Below are positions 17,582-28,083 of a stretch of DNA of 40,985 nucleotides, piece after piece. This stretch comes from Bradyrhizobium sp. (GTDB lineage Bacteria; Pseudomonadota; Alphaproteobacteria; Rhizobiales; Xanthobacteraceae), in assembly GCF_030693485.1 (NCBI RefSeq), contig NZ_JAUYAN010000173.1:1-40985 (forward strand). Reading direction: 5' to 3'. The notes under the pieces were generated by a model. It was given only the letters and a program-made list of their open reading frames with translations. It ran no database searches and was not told where the DNA came from. The stretch's first letter is position 1, and the number at the start of each line of letters is the position of its first letter. The position numbers and the translations under genes were made by a program.

Positions 17582-18358
17582 ATGACCGATCCAACTACTG
17601 GTTCCGTGGACTTCGATCTGCTTGCCGAGCCGCGTCTCGTGGTCGAGCCGGGCGTCGCGGCGCGGGTATCGGCCGTGGCCGGTCCGGTGCTGCAGGGCAT
17701 GGGCTACCGGCTGGTGCGGATCAAGATTTCAGGCGAATTCGGCTGCACCGTCCAGATCATGGCGGAACGGCCCGACGGAACCATGTTGATCGACGATTGC
17801 GAAGCGATCTCAAAGGCATTGTCGCCGGTGCTTGATGTCGCCGATCCGATCGAGAAGGCCTATCGGCTGGAGATTTCGTCGCCCGGGATCGACCGGCCGC
17901 TGGTGCGCCGCTCCGATTTCGGACGCTATGCCGGCCATCTCGTGAAGATCGACATGGCGGTCGCCCATCAGGGCCGCAAGCGGTTTCGCGGCATGCTCGG
18001 TGGCGTCGAGGGCGATGCCGTGCATTTGCGGCGCGATGACGTTCGCGGCGACGAGGATGCCGAGGTCCTGCTGGTCATGGAGGACATCGCCGACGCCCGG
18101 CTGGTGCTGACCGATGAGCTGGTCGCGGAGTCGATGCGACGCGGCAAGCTGGCCGAGCGCGAGATGAAGCAGAATCTCGGAATCAAGCCGCCGCCGCCGC
18201 CGCACGCGAAAAAGAGCGACCCGACCAAGAGCAACGCGCCGAAGGCGAAGTTGAAGTTGAAGCCGGTCAAGAAGCCCGCCCCGAAAAACACCAAGGAACA
18301 CCGCCTCGCCGCAGACAGGCTGCGAAGAGGCGAAATCGATCCCACTGAAGGAGACTGA
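17582..18358 (+). CDS. rimP: Ribosome maturation factor RimP
   Basis: RimP helps 30S subunit assembly. The 258-residue protein has the RimP N-terminal domain (about 22-100) and C-terminal SH3-like domain (about 105-170), with the diagnostic [11 protein letters not shown] segment. It then carries about 75 extra residues rich in Lys, Pro and Ala ([15 protein letters not shown] and similar), making it longer than E. coli RimP (about 150). The frame is open back to 17150, but that stretch runs through the promoter, the hairpin and the start of the divergent gene. The ATG at 17582 fits the family. It heads rimP-nusA-ylxR-infB; nusA starts four bases after the stop. Confidence 0.95.
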   Translation: MTDPTTGSVDFDLLAEPRLVVEPGVAARVSAVAGPVLQGMGYRLVRIKISGEFGCTVQIMAERPDGTMLIDDCEAISKALSPVLDVADPIEKAYRLEISSPGIDRPLVRRSDFGRYAGHLVKIDMAVAHQGRKRFRGMLGGVEGDAVHLRRDDVRGDEDAEVLLVMEDIADARLVLTDELVAESMRRGKLAEREMKQNLGIKPPPPPHAKKSDPTKSNAPKAKLKLKPVKKPAPKNTKEHRLAADRLRRGEIDPTEGD

Positions 18359-18361
18359 ACC

Positions 18362-19975
18362 ATGGCAGCTGTCAGCGCCAATAAACTTGAACTGCTGCAG
18401 ATCGCGGACGCGGTGGCGCGGGAAAAATCGATCGACCGCTCGATCGTGATCGCGGCGATGGAGGACGCCATCGCCAAGGCGGCGCGGGCCCGCTACGGCA
18501 GCGAAACCGACGTCCACGCCGAGATCGACGCCAAGAAGGGCGAGTTGCGGCTTTCGCGCCACATGCTGGTGGTCGAGCAGGTCGAGAATTCGTCGAACCA
18601 GATTTCATTGATCGACGCGCAACGCGCCAATCCCGGTGCCCAGGTCGGCGACACCATCGCCGACACCCTGCCGCCGCTGGAATATGGCCGCATCGCCGCG
18701 CAATCCGCCAAGCAGGTGATCGTGCAGAAGGTGCGCGAGGCCGAGCGCGACCGGCAGTACCAGGAATTCAAGGACCGCATCGGCGATATCGTCAACGGCA
18801 TCGTCAAGCGCGTCGAATATGGCAGCGTCATTGTCGATCTGGGCCGCGGCGAAGCCATCATCCGCCGCGACGAAATGCTGCCGCGCGAGGTGTTCCGCAA
18901 CGGCGACCGCGTCCGCGCCTATATTTTCGACGTGCGCCGCGAAACCCGCGGACCGCAGATCTTCCTCTCCCGCACCCATCCGCAGTTCATGGCGAAGCTG
19001 TTCGCGCAGGAAGTGCCCGAGATCTATGACGGCATCGTCGAGATCAAGGCGGTGGCCCGCGATCCCGGCTCACGCGCGAAAATCGGCGTGATTTCAAGGG
19101 ATTCCTCGGTCGATCCGGTCGGCGCCTGCGTCGGCATGCGCGGCTCGCGGGTGCAGGCCGTGGTCAACGAATTGCAGGGCGAGAAGATCGACATCATCCC
19201 GTGGTCGCCCGACATCGCGACCTTCGTCGTCAACGCGCTGGCGCCCGCCGAAGTCGCCAAGGTCGTGATCGACGAGGACCGCGAGCGCATCGAGGTCGTG
19301 GTTCCCGACACCAATAACCAGCTGTCGCTGGCGATCGGCCGGCGCGGCCAGAACGTTCGCCTCGCCTCGCAGCTGACCGGCTGGGACATCGACATTCTGA
19401 CCGAGCAGGAAGAATCCGAGCGACGCCAGGCCGATTTCGAGAACTCTACGCGGGTGTTCATGGAAGCGCTCAATGTCGACGAAGTGGTCGGACAATTGCT
19501 GGCGTCCGAAGGCTTCACCTCGGTGGAGGAACTGGCGCTGGTCGACATCAAGGAACTGGCCGGCATCGAAGGCTTCGACGACGAAACCGCCACCGAGTTG
19601 CAGAGCCGGGCCCGCGAATATCTGGAAACGCTCGAAAGCGAGCTCGAAAACAAACGTAAGGAACTCGGTGTGGATGACGCTCTGAAGACGGTGCCCGGCG
19701 TGACCTCGAAGATGCTGGTGAAGTTCGGCGAGAACGAAATCAAGACGGTCGAGGACCTCGCCGGTTGCGCCACGGACGATCTGGTGGGCTGGACCGAGCG
19801 CAAGGAAGGCGCCGAGCCGACCAAGCATCCCGGCATTCTCGACGCCAACGAAATTTCGCGCGACGATGCCGAGAACATGATCATGCAGGCCCGCGTCATC
19901 GCCGGCTGGATCACCGAGGCCGACCTCGTCAAGAAGACCGACGAGGCCGAGGCCACCGAAGACCAGCCGGTTTGA
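18362..19975 (+). CDS. nusA: Transcription termination/antitermination protein NusA
   Basis: NusA binds RNA polymerase and RNA and modulates pausing, termination and antitermination. The 537 residues contain the N-terminal polymerase-binding domain (1-130), an S1 domain (about 140-200, GIVKRVEYGSVIVDLG), two KH domains (about 230-370, with GMRGSRVQAVVNEL and IGRRGQNVRLA) and two C-terminal acidic helix-hairpin-helix repeats (about 375-430 and 445-515). Length suits the alphaproteobacterial form with both repeats. The ATG is four bases after rimP. NusA and the downstream ylxR, infB and rbfA genes belong to a conserved transcription-translation operon. Confidence 0.98.
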   Translation: MAAVSANKLELLQIADAVAREKSIDRSIVIAAMEDAIAKAARARYGSETDVHAEIDAKKGELRLSRHMLVVEQVENSSNQISLIDAQRANPGAQVGDTIADTLPPLEYGRIAAQSAKQVIVQKVREAERDRQYQEFKDRIGDIVNGIVKRVEYGSVIVDLGRGEAIIRRDEMLPREVFRNGDRVRAYIFDVRRETRGPQIFLSRTHPQFMAKLFAQEVPEIYDGIVEIKAVARDPGSRAKIGVISRDSSVDPVGACVGMRGSRVQAVVNELQGEKIDIIPWSPDIATFVVNALAPAEVAKVVIDEDRERIEVVVPDTNNQLSLAIGRRGQNVRLASQLTGWDIDILTEQEESERRQADFENSTRVFMEALNVDEVVGQLLASEGFTSVEELALVDIKELAGIEGFDDETATELQSRAREYLETLESELENKRKELGVDDALKTVPGVTSKMLVKFGENEIKTVEDLAGCATDDLVGWTERKEGAEPTKHPGILDANEISRDDAENMIMQARVIAGWITEADLVKKTDEAEATEDQPV

Positions 19976-20050
19976 TGCGGCGATCCTTCGAAATGGAATA
20001 CCGGTTCTGCGCGACCGTAACGCGCAGATGACAGGAGAGATGTCGCACGC

Positions 20051-20782
20051 ATGCTTGCACTCGCCGACCCCGATCTCGACAACGGACCGCGGACCAACAG
20101 GTCTGCGACGGAGCGGATGTGCGCGGTCACGCGAGCGGTGCGGCCGGTCGACGAACTGATCCGGTTTGTCGTCGCCCCCGAGGGCGAGGTGATCCCGGAT
20201 CTGAAGCGCAAGCTTCCCGGCCGGGGTCTGTGGGTTTCGGCTTCTCGACAGGCGGTGGCGGAAGCCGTCCGGCGTAACCAGTTCGGCAAGGGCTTCAAGC
20301 GCGAGGTCCGTGCCGCCGCCACCCTGGCGGCGGATACCGAAGCCCTGCTGGTGCGCAGCGTCAGCGAGGCGCTGGCCATGGCCGCCAAGGCCGGCCAGGT
20401 GGTATCCGGCTTCAGCAAGGTCGAGGGCGCCCTGAAACTGGGGCAGGCGCAGGCCCTGATCCATGCTTCGGACGGCGCCGCTGACGGAATCCGCAAATTG
20501 GACGCCGTCGTCAGGCAAAACGCCGGAATCGGCGAGGAATCGCCCGAATTGCCTGTCGTCACGGCGCTGACGTCAGAACAATTGGATTTGGCACTAGGGC
20601 GGTCAAATGTGATACATGCTGCCGTGCTCGCGGGCCCGGCGAGCAAGACGTTCCTGTCGCGCAGCCAACTCCTGGTCCGATACCGGATGGCGGATGACGA
20701 CAAGACCGCCGGTGCCAAGAATTTGTCGAACAAGAACTCGCCTGAACAGACTGTGCGGACACGCACAACAGAACAAGATTAG
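20051..20782 (+). CDS. ylxR: YlxR/DUF448 RNA-binding protein fused to an L7Ae-like domain
   Basis: A 243-residue protein with an N-terminal YlxR (DUF448) domain (about 18-95; [26 protein letters not shown]) and a C-terminal L7Ae/L30e-like RNA-binding fold (about 105-215; [33 protein letters not shown]). In Bacillus these are two separate genes (ylxR, ylxQ) between nusA and infB; the fused form is the usual alphaproteobacterial arrangement. The role is probably RNA or nucleoid binding and is not defined here. A basic, disordered tail ends the protein. The ATG at 20051 lies 75 bases after nusA, and infB starts nine bases after the stop. Confidence 0.9.
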   Translation: MLALADPDLDNGPRTNRSATERMCAVTRAVRPVDELIRFVVAPEGEVIPDLKRKLPGRGLWVSASRQAVAEAVRRNQFGKGFKREVRAAATLAADTEALLVRSVSEALAMAAKAGQVVSGFSKVEGALKLGQAQALIHASDGAADGIRKLDAVVRQNAGIGEESPELPVVTALTSEQLDLALGRSNVIHAAVLAGPASKTFLSRSQLLVRYRMADDDKTAGAKNLSNKNSPEQTVRTRTTEQD

Positions 20783-20791
20783 GACTGCTGA

Positions 20792-23395
20792 ATGGTTGAT
20801 ACGAAAACGCCTGGCGACAAGACACTGAGTGTTCCGACCAAGACCTTGACGCTGAAGCCGCGGGTCGAGACGGGCACCGTGCGCCAGAGCTTCAGCCACG
20901 GCCGGACCAAGCAGGTCGTGGTCGAAAAGCGTGGCAAGCGCCGCGTCGGTGGCGATGGGCCAGCCGATGCGCCGCACGCGCCGGAGCCGGTCGTTGCCAA
21001 GGCAGCGCCGCCGAGGCCGGCGCCGATGACCCGTCCCGCCCCGCCGGTCGCGCCGCGCGGCGGTTCGGGCGTGGTGCTGCGTACCCTCACCGAGGACGAG
21101 CGTTCCGCGCGCGCCAGCGCGCTTGCCGACGCCAAGGTCCGCGATATCGAAGAGCGCCGGCTGGCCGAAGAGGAAGCCCGGCGCCGCAATTCCAAGGAAG
21201 GCATCGAGCAGGCCGAGCGCGAAGCCGCCGAAGCCCGCCGCAAGGCCGAGGAAGATCGCCATCGCGCAGACGAGGAAGCCAAGCGCAAGGCGGAACTCGA
21301 AGCCAAGAAGCGTTTCGGCGAAGCCGAAGCCAAGACCGCCGCCGCGGCCAAGGCTGCCGCTGCGCCGGCCGCACGCGCGCCGGGGGTTGCCGCCGAGGCC
21401 ACCGATGAAGACGAAGGTCCGCGCCAGATCCGTCGCGGGCCGGGCGGCGCCGTGCGCCCCGCCGTGCCGCCGAAGACCACCGCCAAGCCGGCGCCCGCCA
21501 AGCAGCGCGGCCGCCTGACGCTGGTCACGGCGCTGACCGCCGACGACGTCCGCGAGCGTTCGATCGCCTCGTTCCGCCGCCGCACCCAGCGCCTCAAGGG
21601 ACACCAGTCCAATGAGCCGAAGGAAAAGCTGATTCGCGAAGTGGTGATTCCGGAAGCCATCAACATCCAGGAACTCGCCAACCGCATGTCGGAGCGCGCG
21701 GTCGACGTCATCCGCCTGCTGATGAAACAGGGCGCGATGCACAAGATCACCGATGTGATCGATGCCGACACCGCGCAGCTGATCGCCGAGGAACTCGGCC
21801 ACACCGTCAAGCGCGTCGCCGCCTCGGACGTCGAGGAAGGCCTGTTCGACATCATCGACGATTCTTCCGACACCGAGCCGCGTTCGCCCGTCGTCACCGT
21901 GATGGGCCACGTCGACCACGGCAAGACCTCGCTGCTCGACGCGCTTCGCCACGCCAATGTGGTCTCGGGCGAAGCCGGCGGCATCACCCAGCATATCGGC
22001 GCCTATCAGGTGACCTCGCCGGAAAGCGGCAAGAAGATCACCTTCATCGACACCCCGGGCCACGCCGCGTTCACCGCGATGCGGGCGCGCGGCGCCAAGG
22101 TCACCGACATCGTGATCCTGGTGGTCGCGGCCGATGACGGCGTCATGCCGCAGACCATCGAGGCGATCAATCACGCCAAGGCGGCCAAGGTTCCGATGAT
22201 CATCGCGATCAACAAGATCGACAAGCCCGACGCCAAGCCGGAGCGCGTGCGCACCGAGCTGCTGCAGTACGAAGTGCAGGTCGAATCGATGGGCGGCGAC
22301 GTCGTCGACGTCGAGGTTTCGGCCAAGAACAAGACAAACCTCGACAAGCTGCTGGAAATGGTGGCGTTGCAGGCCGATCTGCTCGACCTCAAGACCAATG
22401 TCGAGCGTCCGGCCGAAGGCACCGTGATCGAAGCCAAGCTCGATCGCGGCCGCGGTCCGGTCGCGACCGTGCTGGTTCAGCGCGGCACATTGCGCGTCGG
22501 CGACATCATCGTCGCGGGCGCCGAAATGGGCCGTGTTCGCGCGCTGATCAACGATCAGGGCGTCACCATCGACGAGGCCGGACCGTCGGTTCCGGTGGAA
22601 GTACTCGGCTTCAACGGCCCGCCGGAAGCCGGCGATCGTCTCGCGGTCGTCGAGAACGAGGCCCGCGCCCGCCAGGTCACGAGCTATCGCGCGCATCAGA
22701 AGCGCGAGAACGCGGCTGCCTCGATTTCCGGCATGCGCGGCTCGCTCGAGCAGATGATGTCGCAGCTCAAGACCACGGGCCGCAAGGATTTCCCGCTGAT
22801 CATCAAGGCCGACGTGCAGGGCTCGCTGGAAGCCATTCTCGGCTCGCTCGACAAGCTCGGCACCGAGGAAGTCATGGCGCGCATCCTGCACGCAGGTGTC
22901 GGCGGCATTTCGGAATCCGACGTGACGCTGGCGGAAGGTTTCAACGCCGCCATCATCGGCTTCAACGTCCGCGCCCACAAGGAAGCGGCCGCCGCCGCCA
23001 AGCGCAACGGCATCGAAATCCGCTACTACAACATCATCTACGACCTCGTCGATGACGTGAAGAAGGCGATGTCCGGCCTGCTGGCGCCGACGCTGCGCGA
23101 GACCATGCTGGGCAATGCCCTGATCCTGGAAGTGTTCAACATCTCCAAGGTCGGCAAGGTCGCGGGTTGCCGCGTCACCGACGGCACCGTGGAACGCGGC
23201 GCCAATGTCCGCCTGATTCGCGACAACGTCGTCGTGCATGAAGGCAAGCTGTCGACGCTGAAGCGTTTCAAGGACGAAGTGAAGGAAGTGCAGTCCGGCC
23301 AGGAATGCGGCATGGCGTTCGAGAATTACGGCGACATGCGGGCCGGCGACGTCATCGAATGTTATCGCGTGGAGACGATTCAGCGCAGCCTGTAA
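20792..23395 (+). CDS. infB: Translation initiation factor IF-2
   Basis: IF-2 is the GTPase that brings fMet-tRNA to the 30S subunit and promotes subunit joining. The 867 residues have a long low-complexity N-terminal part (about 60-250; E/A/K/R-rich coiled coil between Ala/Pro stretches), the IF2_N domain (about 285-340), the G domain with G1 GHVDHGKT at 372-379, DTPGH, NKID and a SAKN segment, then domains II, III and IV (C-terminal fMet-binding). All GTP motifs are intact. Length is in the usual alphaproteobacterial range. The long open frame on the opposite strand is a codon-bias shadow. Confidence 0.98.
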   Translation: MVDTKTPGDKTLSVPTKTLTLKPRVETGTVRQSFSHGRTKQVVVEKRGKRRVGGDGPADAPHAPEPVVAKAAPPRPAPMTRPAPPVAPRGGSGVVLRTLTEDERSARASALADAKVRDIEERRLAEEEARRRNSKEGIEQAEREAAEARRKAEEDRHRADEEAKRKAELEAKKRFGEAEAKTAAAAKAAAAPAARAPGVAAEATDEDEGPRQIRRGPGGAVRPAVPPKTTAKPAPAKQRGRLTLVTALTADDVRERSIASFRRRTQRLKGHQSNEPKEKLIREVVIPEAINIQELANRMSERAVDVIRLLMKQGAMHKITDVIDADTAQLIAEELGHTVKRVAASDVEEGLFDIIDDSSDTEPRSPVVTVMGHVDHGKTSLLDALRHANVVSGEAGGITQHIGAYQVTSPESGKKITFIDTPGHAAFTAMRARGAKVTDIVILVVAADDGVMPQTIEAINHAKAAKVPMIIAINKIDKPDAKPERVRTELLQYEVQVESMGGDVVDVEVSAKNKTNLDKLLEMVALQADLLDLKTNVERPAEGTVIEAKLDRGRGPVATVLVQRGTLRVGDIIVAGAEMGRVRALINDQGVTIDEAGPSVPVEVLGFNGPPEAGDRLAVVENEARARQVTSYRAHQKRENAAASISGMRGSLEQMMSQLKTTGRKDFPLIIKADVQGSLEAILGSLDKLGTEEVMARILHAGVGGISESDVTLAEGFNAAIIGFNVRAHKEAAAAAKRNGIEIRYYNIIYDLVDDVKKAMSGLLAPTLRETMLGNALILEVFNISKVGKVAGCRVTDGTVERGANVRLIRDNVVVHEGKLSTLKRFKDEVKEVQSGQECGMAFENYGDMRAGDVIECYRVETIQRSL

Positions 23396-23440
23396 GTCTG
23401 AACCTTACGGCTTCGTCAGAAGGATATTGAGCCAGTTCGA

Positions 23441-23542
23441 CGTCATTGCCCGGCCATCGCACTGAATGTGCCGGGCATACACGTCTTCAGGGATTCAATC
23501 GCAGGAAGGACGTCGATGGCCGGGACAAACCCGGCCATGACG
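23441..23542. repeat. Palindromic element between infB and rbfA
   Basis: About 102 bp. The left end, cgtcattgcccggcc, is matched by a right end, ggccgggacaaacccggccatgacg-like (23514-23542), of the same family as 3873-3973. It lies inside the infB-rbfA gap of an otherwise tight operon, so it is likely transcribed as a structured spacer. Confidence 0.75.
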
Positions 23543-23563
23543 ATTTGTTTTCGAGAGACCGCC

Positions 23564-23980
23564 ATGCCCAGTCACCACAAGAAGGACTCCGCCCCCGGCG
23601 GCTCGCAGCGTCAGTTGCGGGTCGGCGAAGTGGTGCGCCATGCCGTCGCCGACATTCTGTCGCAAGGCAGCGTGCACGATCCGGAACTCGAGGGTCACAT
23701 CATCACCGTACCCGAGGTACGGATGTCGCCGGACCTGAAGCTCGCGACGGTGTACGTGATGCCGCTCGGCGGCCGCGATACCGACAAGGTGATCGCGGCG
23801 CTGGAGCGCAACAGGAAGTTCCTGCGCGGCGAGATCGCGCACCGCGTTAACCTGAAATTCGCGCCTGATATCCGCTTCCGCGTCGACGAGCGATTCGACG
23901 AAGCGGAACGAATAGAGAAATTACTGCGAACACCTGCGGTGCAAAGAGATCTCGCACCCGATTCGGACGACAAGGAATGA
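23564..23980 (+). CDS. rbfA: 30S ribosome-binding factor RbfA
   Basis: RbfA binds the 30S subunit and assists late 16S rRNA maturation. The 138 residues form a KH-like fold with the family segments [34 protein letters not shown] and [24 protein letters not shown] C-terminus (here [11 protein letters not shown]). The frame is open back to 23468 through the palindromic repeat, but the ATG at 23564 is the family start. The stop overlaps truB (ATGA), so the two are coupled. The infB-rbfA-truB order is standard. Confidence 0.95.
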   Translation: MPSHHKKDSAPGGSQRQLRVGEVVRHAVADILSQGSVHDPELEGHIITVPEVRMSPDLKLATVYVMPLGGRDTDKVIAALERNRKFLRGEIAHRVNLKFAPDIRFRVDERFDEAERIEKLLRTPAVQRDLAPDSDDKE

Positions 23981-25092
23981 TCGTGACCACCGCCAACAGC
24001 GTGATCGAGCCGGAAATCGGCGATTCGGAAGCGCCTGAAAAAAATATTTCTTCTGAAGCGAATCGCGACGCGAATCAGTTTCGCGACGAGAGCCGGCCGC
24101 GCTCCGGCAAGCAGCCGCGCCCCAACAACCAGATGCGGCGCGACAAGCGCGACGTCCACGGCTGGGTGATCCTCGACAAGCCGATCGGCATGACCTCGAC
24201 CCAGGCGGTCGCGGTGGTGAAGCGGCTGTTCACGGCCAAGCGTGCCGGCCACGCCGGCACCCTCGATCCGCTGGCTTCCGGCGGCCTGCCGATCGCGCTC
24301 GGGGAAGCCACCAAGACGGTTCCGTTCGTGATGGACGGCCGCAAGCGTTATCGTTTTACGGTGGCCTGGGGCGAGGAACGCGACACCGACGATACCGAGG
24401 GCCGGGCCACGCAAACCAGCGACCTCAGGCCTTCCGCCGAGGACATCCGGGCCCTGCTGCCGCGCTTTACCGGGGTGATCGAGCAGATCCCGCCGCAATA
24501 CTCCGCGATCAAGGTCCAGGGCGAGCGCGCCTATGATCTGGCGCGCGACGGCGAGACCGTCGATTTGAAGCCGCGGCCGGTCGAGATTCACCATTTATCC
24601 CTTGTAGAACAACCCGATAGCTCCCATTCGGTGTTCGAGGCCGAGTGCGGCAAGGGAACCTATGTGCGGGCGCTGGCCCGCGATATCGGCCGGATTCTCG
24701 GCTGTTTCGGCCATATCTGCGCGCTGCGCCGGACCCTGGTCGGTCCGTTCGGCGAAAAGGACATGATTCCGCTGGAACAGTTGCAGGCTTTGTGCGATAG
24801 AGCCGCGTCTGGCGAGGGTAGCCTCGCCGACGCGCTTTTGCCCGTTGAGACCGCGCTGGACGACATCCCGGCACTGGCCGTCACACGGGCTGATGCGGCA
24901 AGGCTCCATCGGGGCCAAGCCGTTTTGTTGCGCGGACGGGATGCGCCCAATACTAGCGGCACAGTCTATGTCACGGTGGCAGGCCGGCTTTTGGCCCTCG
25001 CCGAAATTGGCAATGGCGAACTCATCCCCAAGCGCGTGTTTAACCTGACCGGACTGACCGCCAGTTCGGCTCGCAGCAATGAAAGAGTTTGA
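23977..25092 (+). CDS. truB: tRNA pseudouridine(55) synthase TruB
   Basis: TruB makes pseudouridine 55 in the T-loop of tRNAs. The 371-residue protein has the catalytic aspartate D97 in [12 protein letters not shown], the KPxGMTS motif (DKPIGMTS, 67-74) and a C-terminal PUA-like part. About 60 residues precede the conserved GWVILDKP segment and are charged and disordered, whereas E. coli TruB lacks such a tract. The ATG at 23977 overlaps the rbfA stop; a GTG at 23983 is an alternative. rpsO begins three bases after the stop. Confidence 0.95.
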   Translation: MIVTTANSVIEPEIGDSEAPEKNISSEANRDANQFRDESRPRSGKQPRPNNQMRRDKRDVHGWVILDKPIGMTSTQAVAVVKRLFTAKRAGHAGTLDPLASGGLPIALGEATKTVPFVMDGRKRYRFTVAWGEERDTDDTEGRATQTSDLRPSAEDIRALLPRFTGVIEQIPPQYSAIKVQGERAYDLARDGETVDLKPRPVEIHHLSLVEQPDSSHSVFEAECGKGTYVRALARDIGRILGCFGHICALRRTLVGPFGEKDMIPLEQLQALCDRAASGEGSLADALLPVETALDDIPALAVTRADAARLHRGQAVLLRGRDAPNTSGTVYVTVAGRLLALAEIGNGELIPKRVFNLTGLTASSARSNERV

Positions 25093-25094
25093 CG

Positions 25095-25364
25095 ATGTCG
25101 ATTACCGCCGAACGCAAAGCGGAAGTCATCAAGACGAATGCCAACAAGGCCGGCGACACCGGCTCGCCCGAGGTTCAGGTTGCGATCCTGTCGGAACGCA
25201 TCAATAACCTCACCGGGCATTTCAAATCCCACGTGAAGGACAATCATTCACGCCGGGGCCTTTTGAAAATGGTCGCCACGCGCCGTTCCCTGCTCGATTA
25301 CATCAAGCGCAAGGACGAAGGGCGTTACAAGGCGCTGCTCGAAAAGCACAATATTCGTCGTTGA
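25095..25364 (+). CDS. rpsO: 30S ribosomal protein S15
   Basis: The 89-residue S15 binds 16S rRNA early in 30S assembly. Hallmark segments are [26 protein letters not shown] and [10 protein letters not shown], ending KHNIRR. An in-frame TTG at 25089 overlaps the truB stop, but the ATG at 25095 gives the usual S15 length. It is separated from pnp by an intrinsic terminator and a long hairpin; the truB-rpsO-pnp order is ancient and conserved. Confidence 0.98.
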   Translation: MSITAERKAEVIKTNANKAGDTGSPEVQVAILSERINNLTGHFKSHVKDNHSRRGLLKMVATRRSLLDYIKRKDEGRYKALLEKHNIRR

Positions 25365-25372
25365 GCAAAGTT

Positions 25373-25398
25373 CGCGCGCGCAATCTCGCGCGCGTTTT
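25373..25398 (+). terminator. Intrinsic terminator after rpsO
   Basis: A perfect 8-bp stem, cgcgcgcg-caatct-cgcgcgcg, followed by four T residues, nine bases after the rpsO stop. It probably allows partial read-through into pnp. Confidence 0.75.
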
Positions 25399-25530
25399 CG
25401 CATGATCTTCCGGAACCCGGACTTTCGATTTTCGAAAGATGATCATGTGCAGACACGTCCAGCAGCAATCCGGCAGCTGGGCGGGGCAAGATGCCCGTAC
25501 TACCGAAGGGATGGACGCCATCCGAAATGT

Positions 25531-25604
25531 AAAGACCATGGCAGGATCGCTAGACGCTGATCTCGTATCGTGATCAGCGTCTAGCAATCTTGCGCATGGT
25601 CTTT
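25531..25604 (+). promoter_or_regulatory. Long hairpin in the pnp leader (candidate RNase III site)
   Basis: Left arm 25531-25561 pairs with right arm 25573-25604. The inner 13 bp (gctagacgctgat with atcagcgtctagc) and outer 10 bp (aaagaccatg with catggtcttt) are perfect. The middle pairs with one wobble, one bulged G and one C-A mismatch, giving a nearly continuous 31-bp stem with an 11-base loop. It ends 48 bases before the pnp ATG. In enteric bacteria RNase III cuts such a leader stem and PNPase then represses its own mRNA; that role here is inferred. Confidence 0.6.
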
Positions 25605-25652
25605 GTGTTTCTGGGCTGCCGTTCTTTCGTAAACCCATGAAAGAAGACCTAC

Positions 25653-27806
25653 ATGTTCAATATTCATTCAGTCGAAATCGACTGGGGTGGGCGTCCCCTC
25701 AGGCTTGAAACCGGCAAGATCGCCCGTCAGGCCGATGGCGCCGTGCTCGCCACCTACGGAGAGACCGTAGTGCTCGCCACCGTGGTGGCCGCCAAGAACG
25801 CCCGCGACGGCGTCGACTTCCTGCCGCTGACCGTCGACTACATCGAGAAGACCTACGCTGCGGGACGCATTCCCGGCGGTTACTTCAAGCGCGAGGGCCG
25901 GCCGACCGAGAAGGAAACGCTGGTCTCCCGCCTGATCGACCGTCCGATCCGTCCGCTATTCGTCGATGGCTGGCGCAACGAGACCCAGGTCATCGTCACC
26001 GTGCTGTCGCACGACATGGAGAACGACCCCGACATTCTGGCGCTGGTTGCCGCCTCCGCGGCGCTGACCATTTCCGGAGCCCCGTTCAAGGGTCCGATCG
26101 GCGCCGCCCGCGTCGGCTTCATCAATGACGAGTACGTGCTGAACCCGACGCTCGACGAGATGGTCGAAACCCAGCTCGACCTCGTCGTCGCCGGCACCGC
26201 CGACGCCGTGCTGATGGTGGAATCCGAAGCCAAGGAACTCAACGAAGACATCATGCTCGGCGCCGTGATGTTCGGACACCGGCATTTCCAGCCGGTGGTC
26301 AACGCGATCATCGAACTCGCCGAGAAGGCCGCCAAGGAACCGCGCGACGTCAAGGTCGTCGACGAAAGCGTGCTGGAGAAGGAAATCCTCGGACTGATCG
26401 AAGCCGAGCTGCGCGCCGCCTACGCCATCCCGATCAAGCAGGACCGCTACGCGGCGGTCGGCAAGGCCAAGGAAAAGGTCATGGCGCACTTCTTCCCGGA
26501 AGGCCAGGAGCCGAAATACGACAAGCTGCGCATCGCCGGCGTGTTCAAGGAGCTGGAAGCCAAGATCGTTCGCTGGAACATCCTCGACACCGGCAAGCGC
26601 ATCGACGGCCGCGACTCCAAGACCGTGCGTCAGATCATCGCCGAAGTCGGCGTGCTGCCGCGCGCCCACGGCTCGGCGCTGTTCACCCGCGGTGAAACCC
26701 AGGCGATGGTGGTGACCACGCTCGGCACCGGCGAGGACGAGCAGTACATCGACTCGCTGTCGGGCACCTACAAGGAGCAGTTCCTGCTCCATTACAACTT
26801 CCCTCCCTACTCGGTCGGTGAAACCGGACGCATGGGCGGCACCAAGCGGCGTGAAATCGGTCACGGCAAATTGGCCTGGCGCGCGATCCACCCGGTTCTG
26901 CCGCCGCACCACGAATTCCCCTACACGGTGCGTGTGGTCTCGGAGATCACCGAGTCGAACGGATCGTCGTCGATGGCATCGGTGTGCGGCGCCTCGCTGG
27001 CGCTGATGGATGCCGGCGTTCCCCTGAAGCGGCCGACGGCGGGCATCGCCATGGGCCTCATCCTGGAAGGTTCGCGCTTTGCGGTGCTGTCCGACATCCT
27101 CGGCGACGAGGATCATCTCGGCGACATGGACTTCAAGGTCGCCGGCACCGACGTCGGCATCACCTCGCTGCAGATGGACATCAAGATCGCCGGCATTACC
27201 GAGGAGATCATGAAGGTCGCACTCGGCCAGGCCAAGGATGGCCGTATCCACATCCTCGGCGAGATGTCGAAGGCGCTCACCAACGCCCGCGCCGAGCTCG
27301 GCGAATACGCGCCGCGCATCGAGACCTTCAAGATCCCGACCGACAAGATCCGTGAAGTGATCGGCACCGGCGGCAAGGTGATCCGCGAGATCGTCGAGAA
27401 AACCGGCGCCAAGGTCAACATCGACGACGACGGCACCGTGAAGGTCGCTTCCGCCGACGGCGAATCGATCAAGGCGGCGATCAAGTGGATCAAGTCGATC
27501 GCTTCCGATCCGGAGCTCGGCCAGATCTATGACGGCACCGTGGTCAAGGTGATGGAGTTCGGCGCATTCGTGAACTTCTTCGGCGCCAAGGACGGTCTCG
27601 TCCACATCAGCCAGCTCGCGGCCAACCGCGTGCAGAAGACCTCCGACGTCGTCAAGGAAGGCGACAAGGTCAAGGTCAAGCTGCTCGGCTTCGACGATCG
27701 CGGCAAGACCCGCTTGTCGATGAAGGCGGTCGACCAGACCACCGGCGAAGACCTGGAAGCCAGCCAGAAGACCGAGGCTCCGGCGCGCGAAGCCGCCGGC
27801 GAGTAA
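25653..27806 (+). CDS. pnp: Polyribonucleotide nucleotidyltransferase (PNPase)
   Basis: PNPase degrades RNA 3' to 5' by phosphorolysis and is part of degradosome-type complexes. The 717 residues contain two RNase PH domains (about 1-220 and 310-540) joined by an alpha-helical domain, then a KH domain (about 555-610; [12 protein letters not shown]) and an S1 domain (about 620-690; [20 protein letters not shown]). Length matches the family. The [14 protein letters not shown] region and [13 protein letters not shown] segment carry conserved core residues. Its leader holds the 25531-25604 hairpin. A strong terminator follows. Confidence 0.98.
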   Translation: MFNIHSVEIDWGGRPLRLETGKIARQADGAVLATYGETVVLATVVAAKNARDGVDFLPLTVDYIEKTYAAGRIPGGYFKREGRPTEKETLVSRLIDRPIRPLFVDGWRNETQVIVTVLSHDMENDPDILALVAASAALTISGAPFKGPIGAARVGFINDEYVLNPTLDEMVETQLDLVVAGTADAVLMVESEAKELNEDIMLGAVMFGHRHFQPVVNAIIELAEKAAKEPRDVKVVDESVLEKEILGLIEAELRAAYAIPIKQDRYAAVGKAKEKVMAHFFPEGQEPKYDKLRIAGVFKELEAKIVRWNILDTGKRIDGRDSKTVRQIIAEVGVLPRAHGSALFTRGETQAMVVTTLGTGEDEQYIDSLSGTYKEQFLLHYNFPPYSVGETGRMGGTKRREIGHGKLAWRAIHPVLPPHHEFPYTVRVVSEITESNGSSSMASVCGASLALMDAGVPLKRPTAGIAMGLILEGSRFAVLSDILGDEDHLGDMDFKVAGTDVGITSLQMDIKIAGITEEIMKVALGQAKDGRIHILGEMSKALTNARAELGEYAPRIETFKIPTDKIREVIGTGGKVIREIVEKTGAKVNIDDDGTVKVASADGESIKAAIKWIKSIASDPELGQIYDGTVVKVMEFGAFVNFFGAKDGLVHISQLAANRVQKTSDVVKEGDKVKVKLLGFDDRGKTRLSMKAVDQTTGEDLEASQKTEAPAREAAGE

Positions 27807-27830
27807 TCGTCGCAACTGTGCCTGACAACG

Positions 27831-27857
27831 AAGGGCGGCTTTTCAGCCGCCCTTTTT
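27831..27857 (+). terminator. Intrinsic terminator after pnp
   Basis: A perfect 10-bp stem, aagggcggct-tttc-agccgccctt, followed by more T residues, 24 bases after the pnp stop. It closes the rimP-to-pnp region. Confidence 0.9.
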
Positions 27858-28083
27858 GCTGGCTAAAAGCATTCCACCGATGCCATATCGATGACCGGCA
27901 TGCGCGCTTACGCCGCAGGGAGGACCGAATCCACCGGTACGCCCGGCACGTAATTGATATTCGCGCGTTCTTTCGGCCACAGGCGGCCGGCAGTCGGGCC
28001 CATCCGGCCTCAACCGCCGGTGCCGTTCGTTACCATGTTCCTCAATCGAGCAACCATGCTCGCCAAAGCCAGGGAGACCTCTC

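Noticed and set aside
20603..23239. An 878-codon open frame on the minus strand opposite infB
   Set aside because: It is the antisense of a highly conserved IF-2 gene in GC-rich DNA, where such shadow frames are common; its product has no recognisable fold and is rich in repeats of H, D, G and R.
25956..27815. A 619-codon minus-strand frame opposite pnp
   Set aside because: Codon-bias shadow of pnp; no domain and no ribosome site.
27858..28083. Possible small gene or RNA between pnp and sod
   Set aside because: Only short shadow frames without ribosome sites and no clear hairpin; nothing can be supported.
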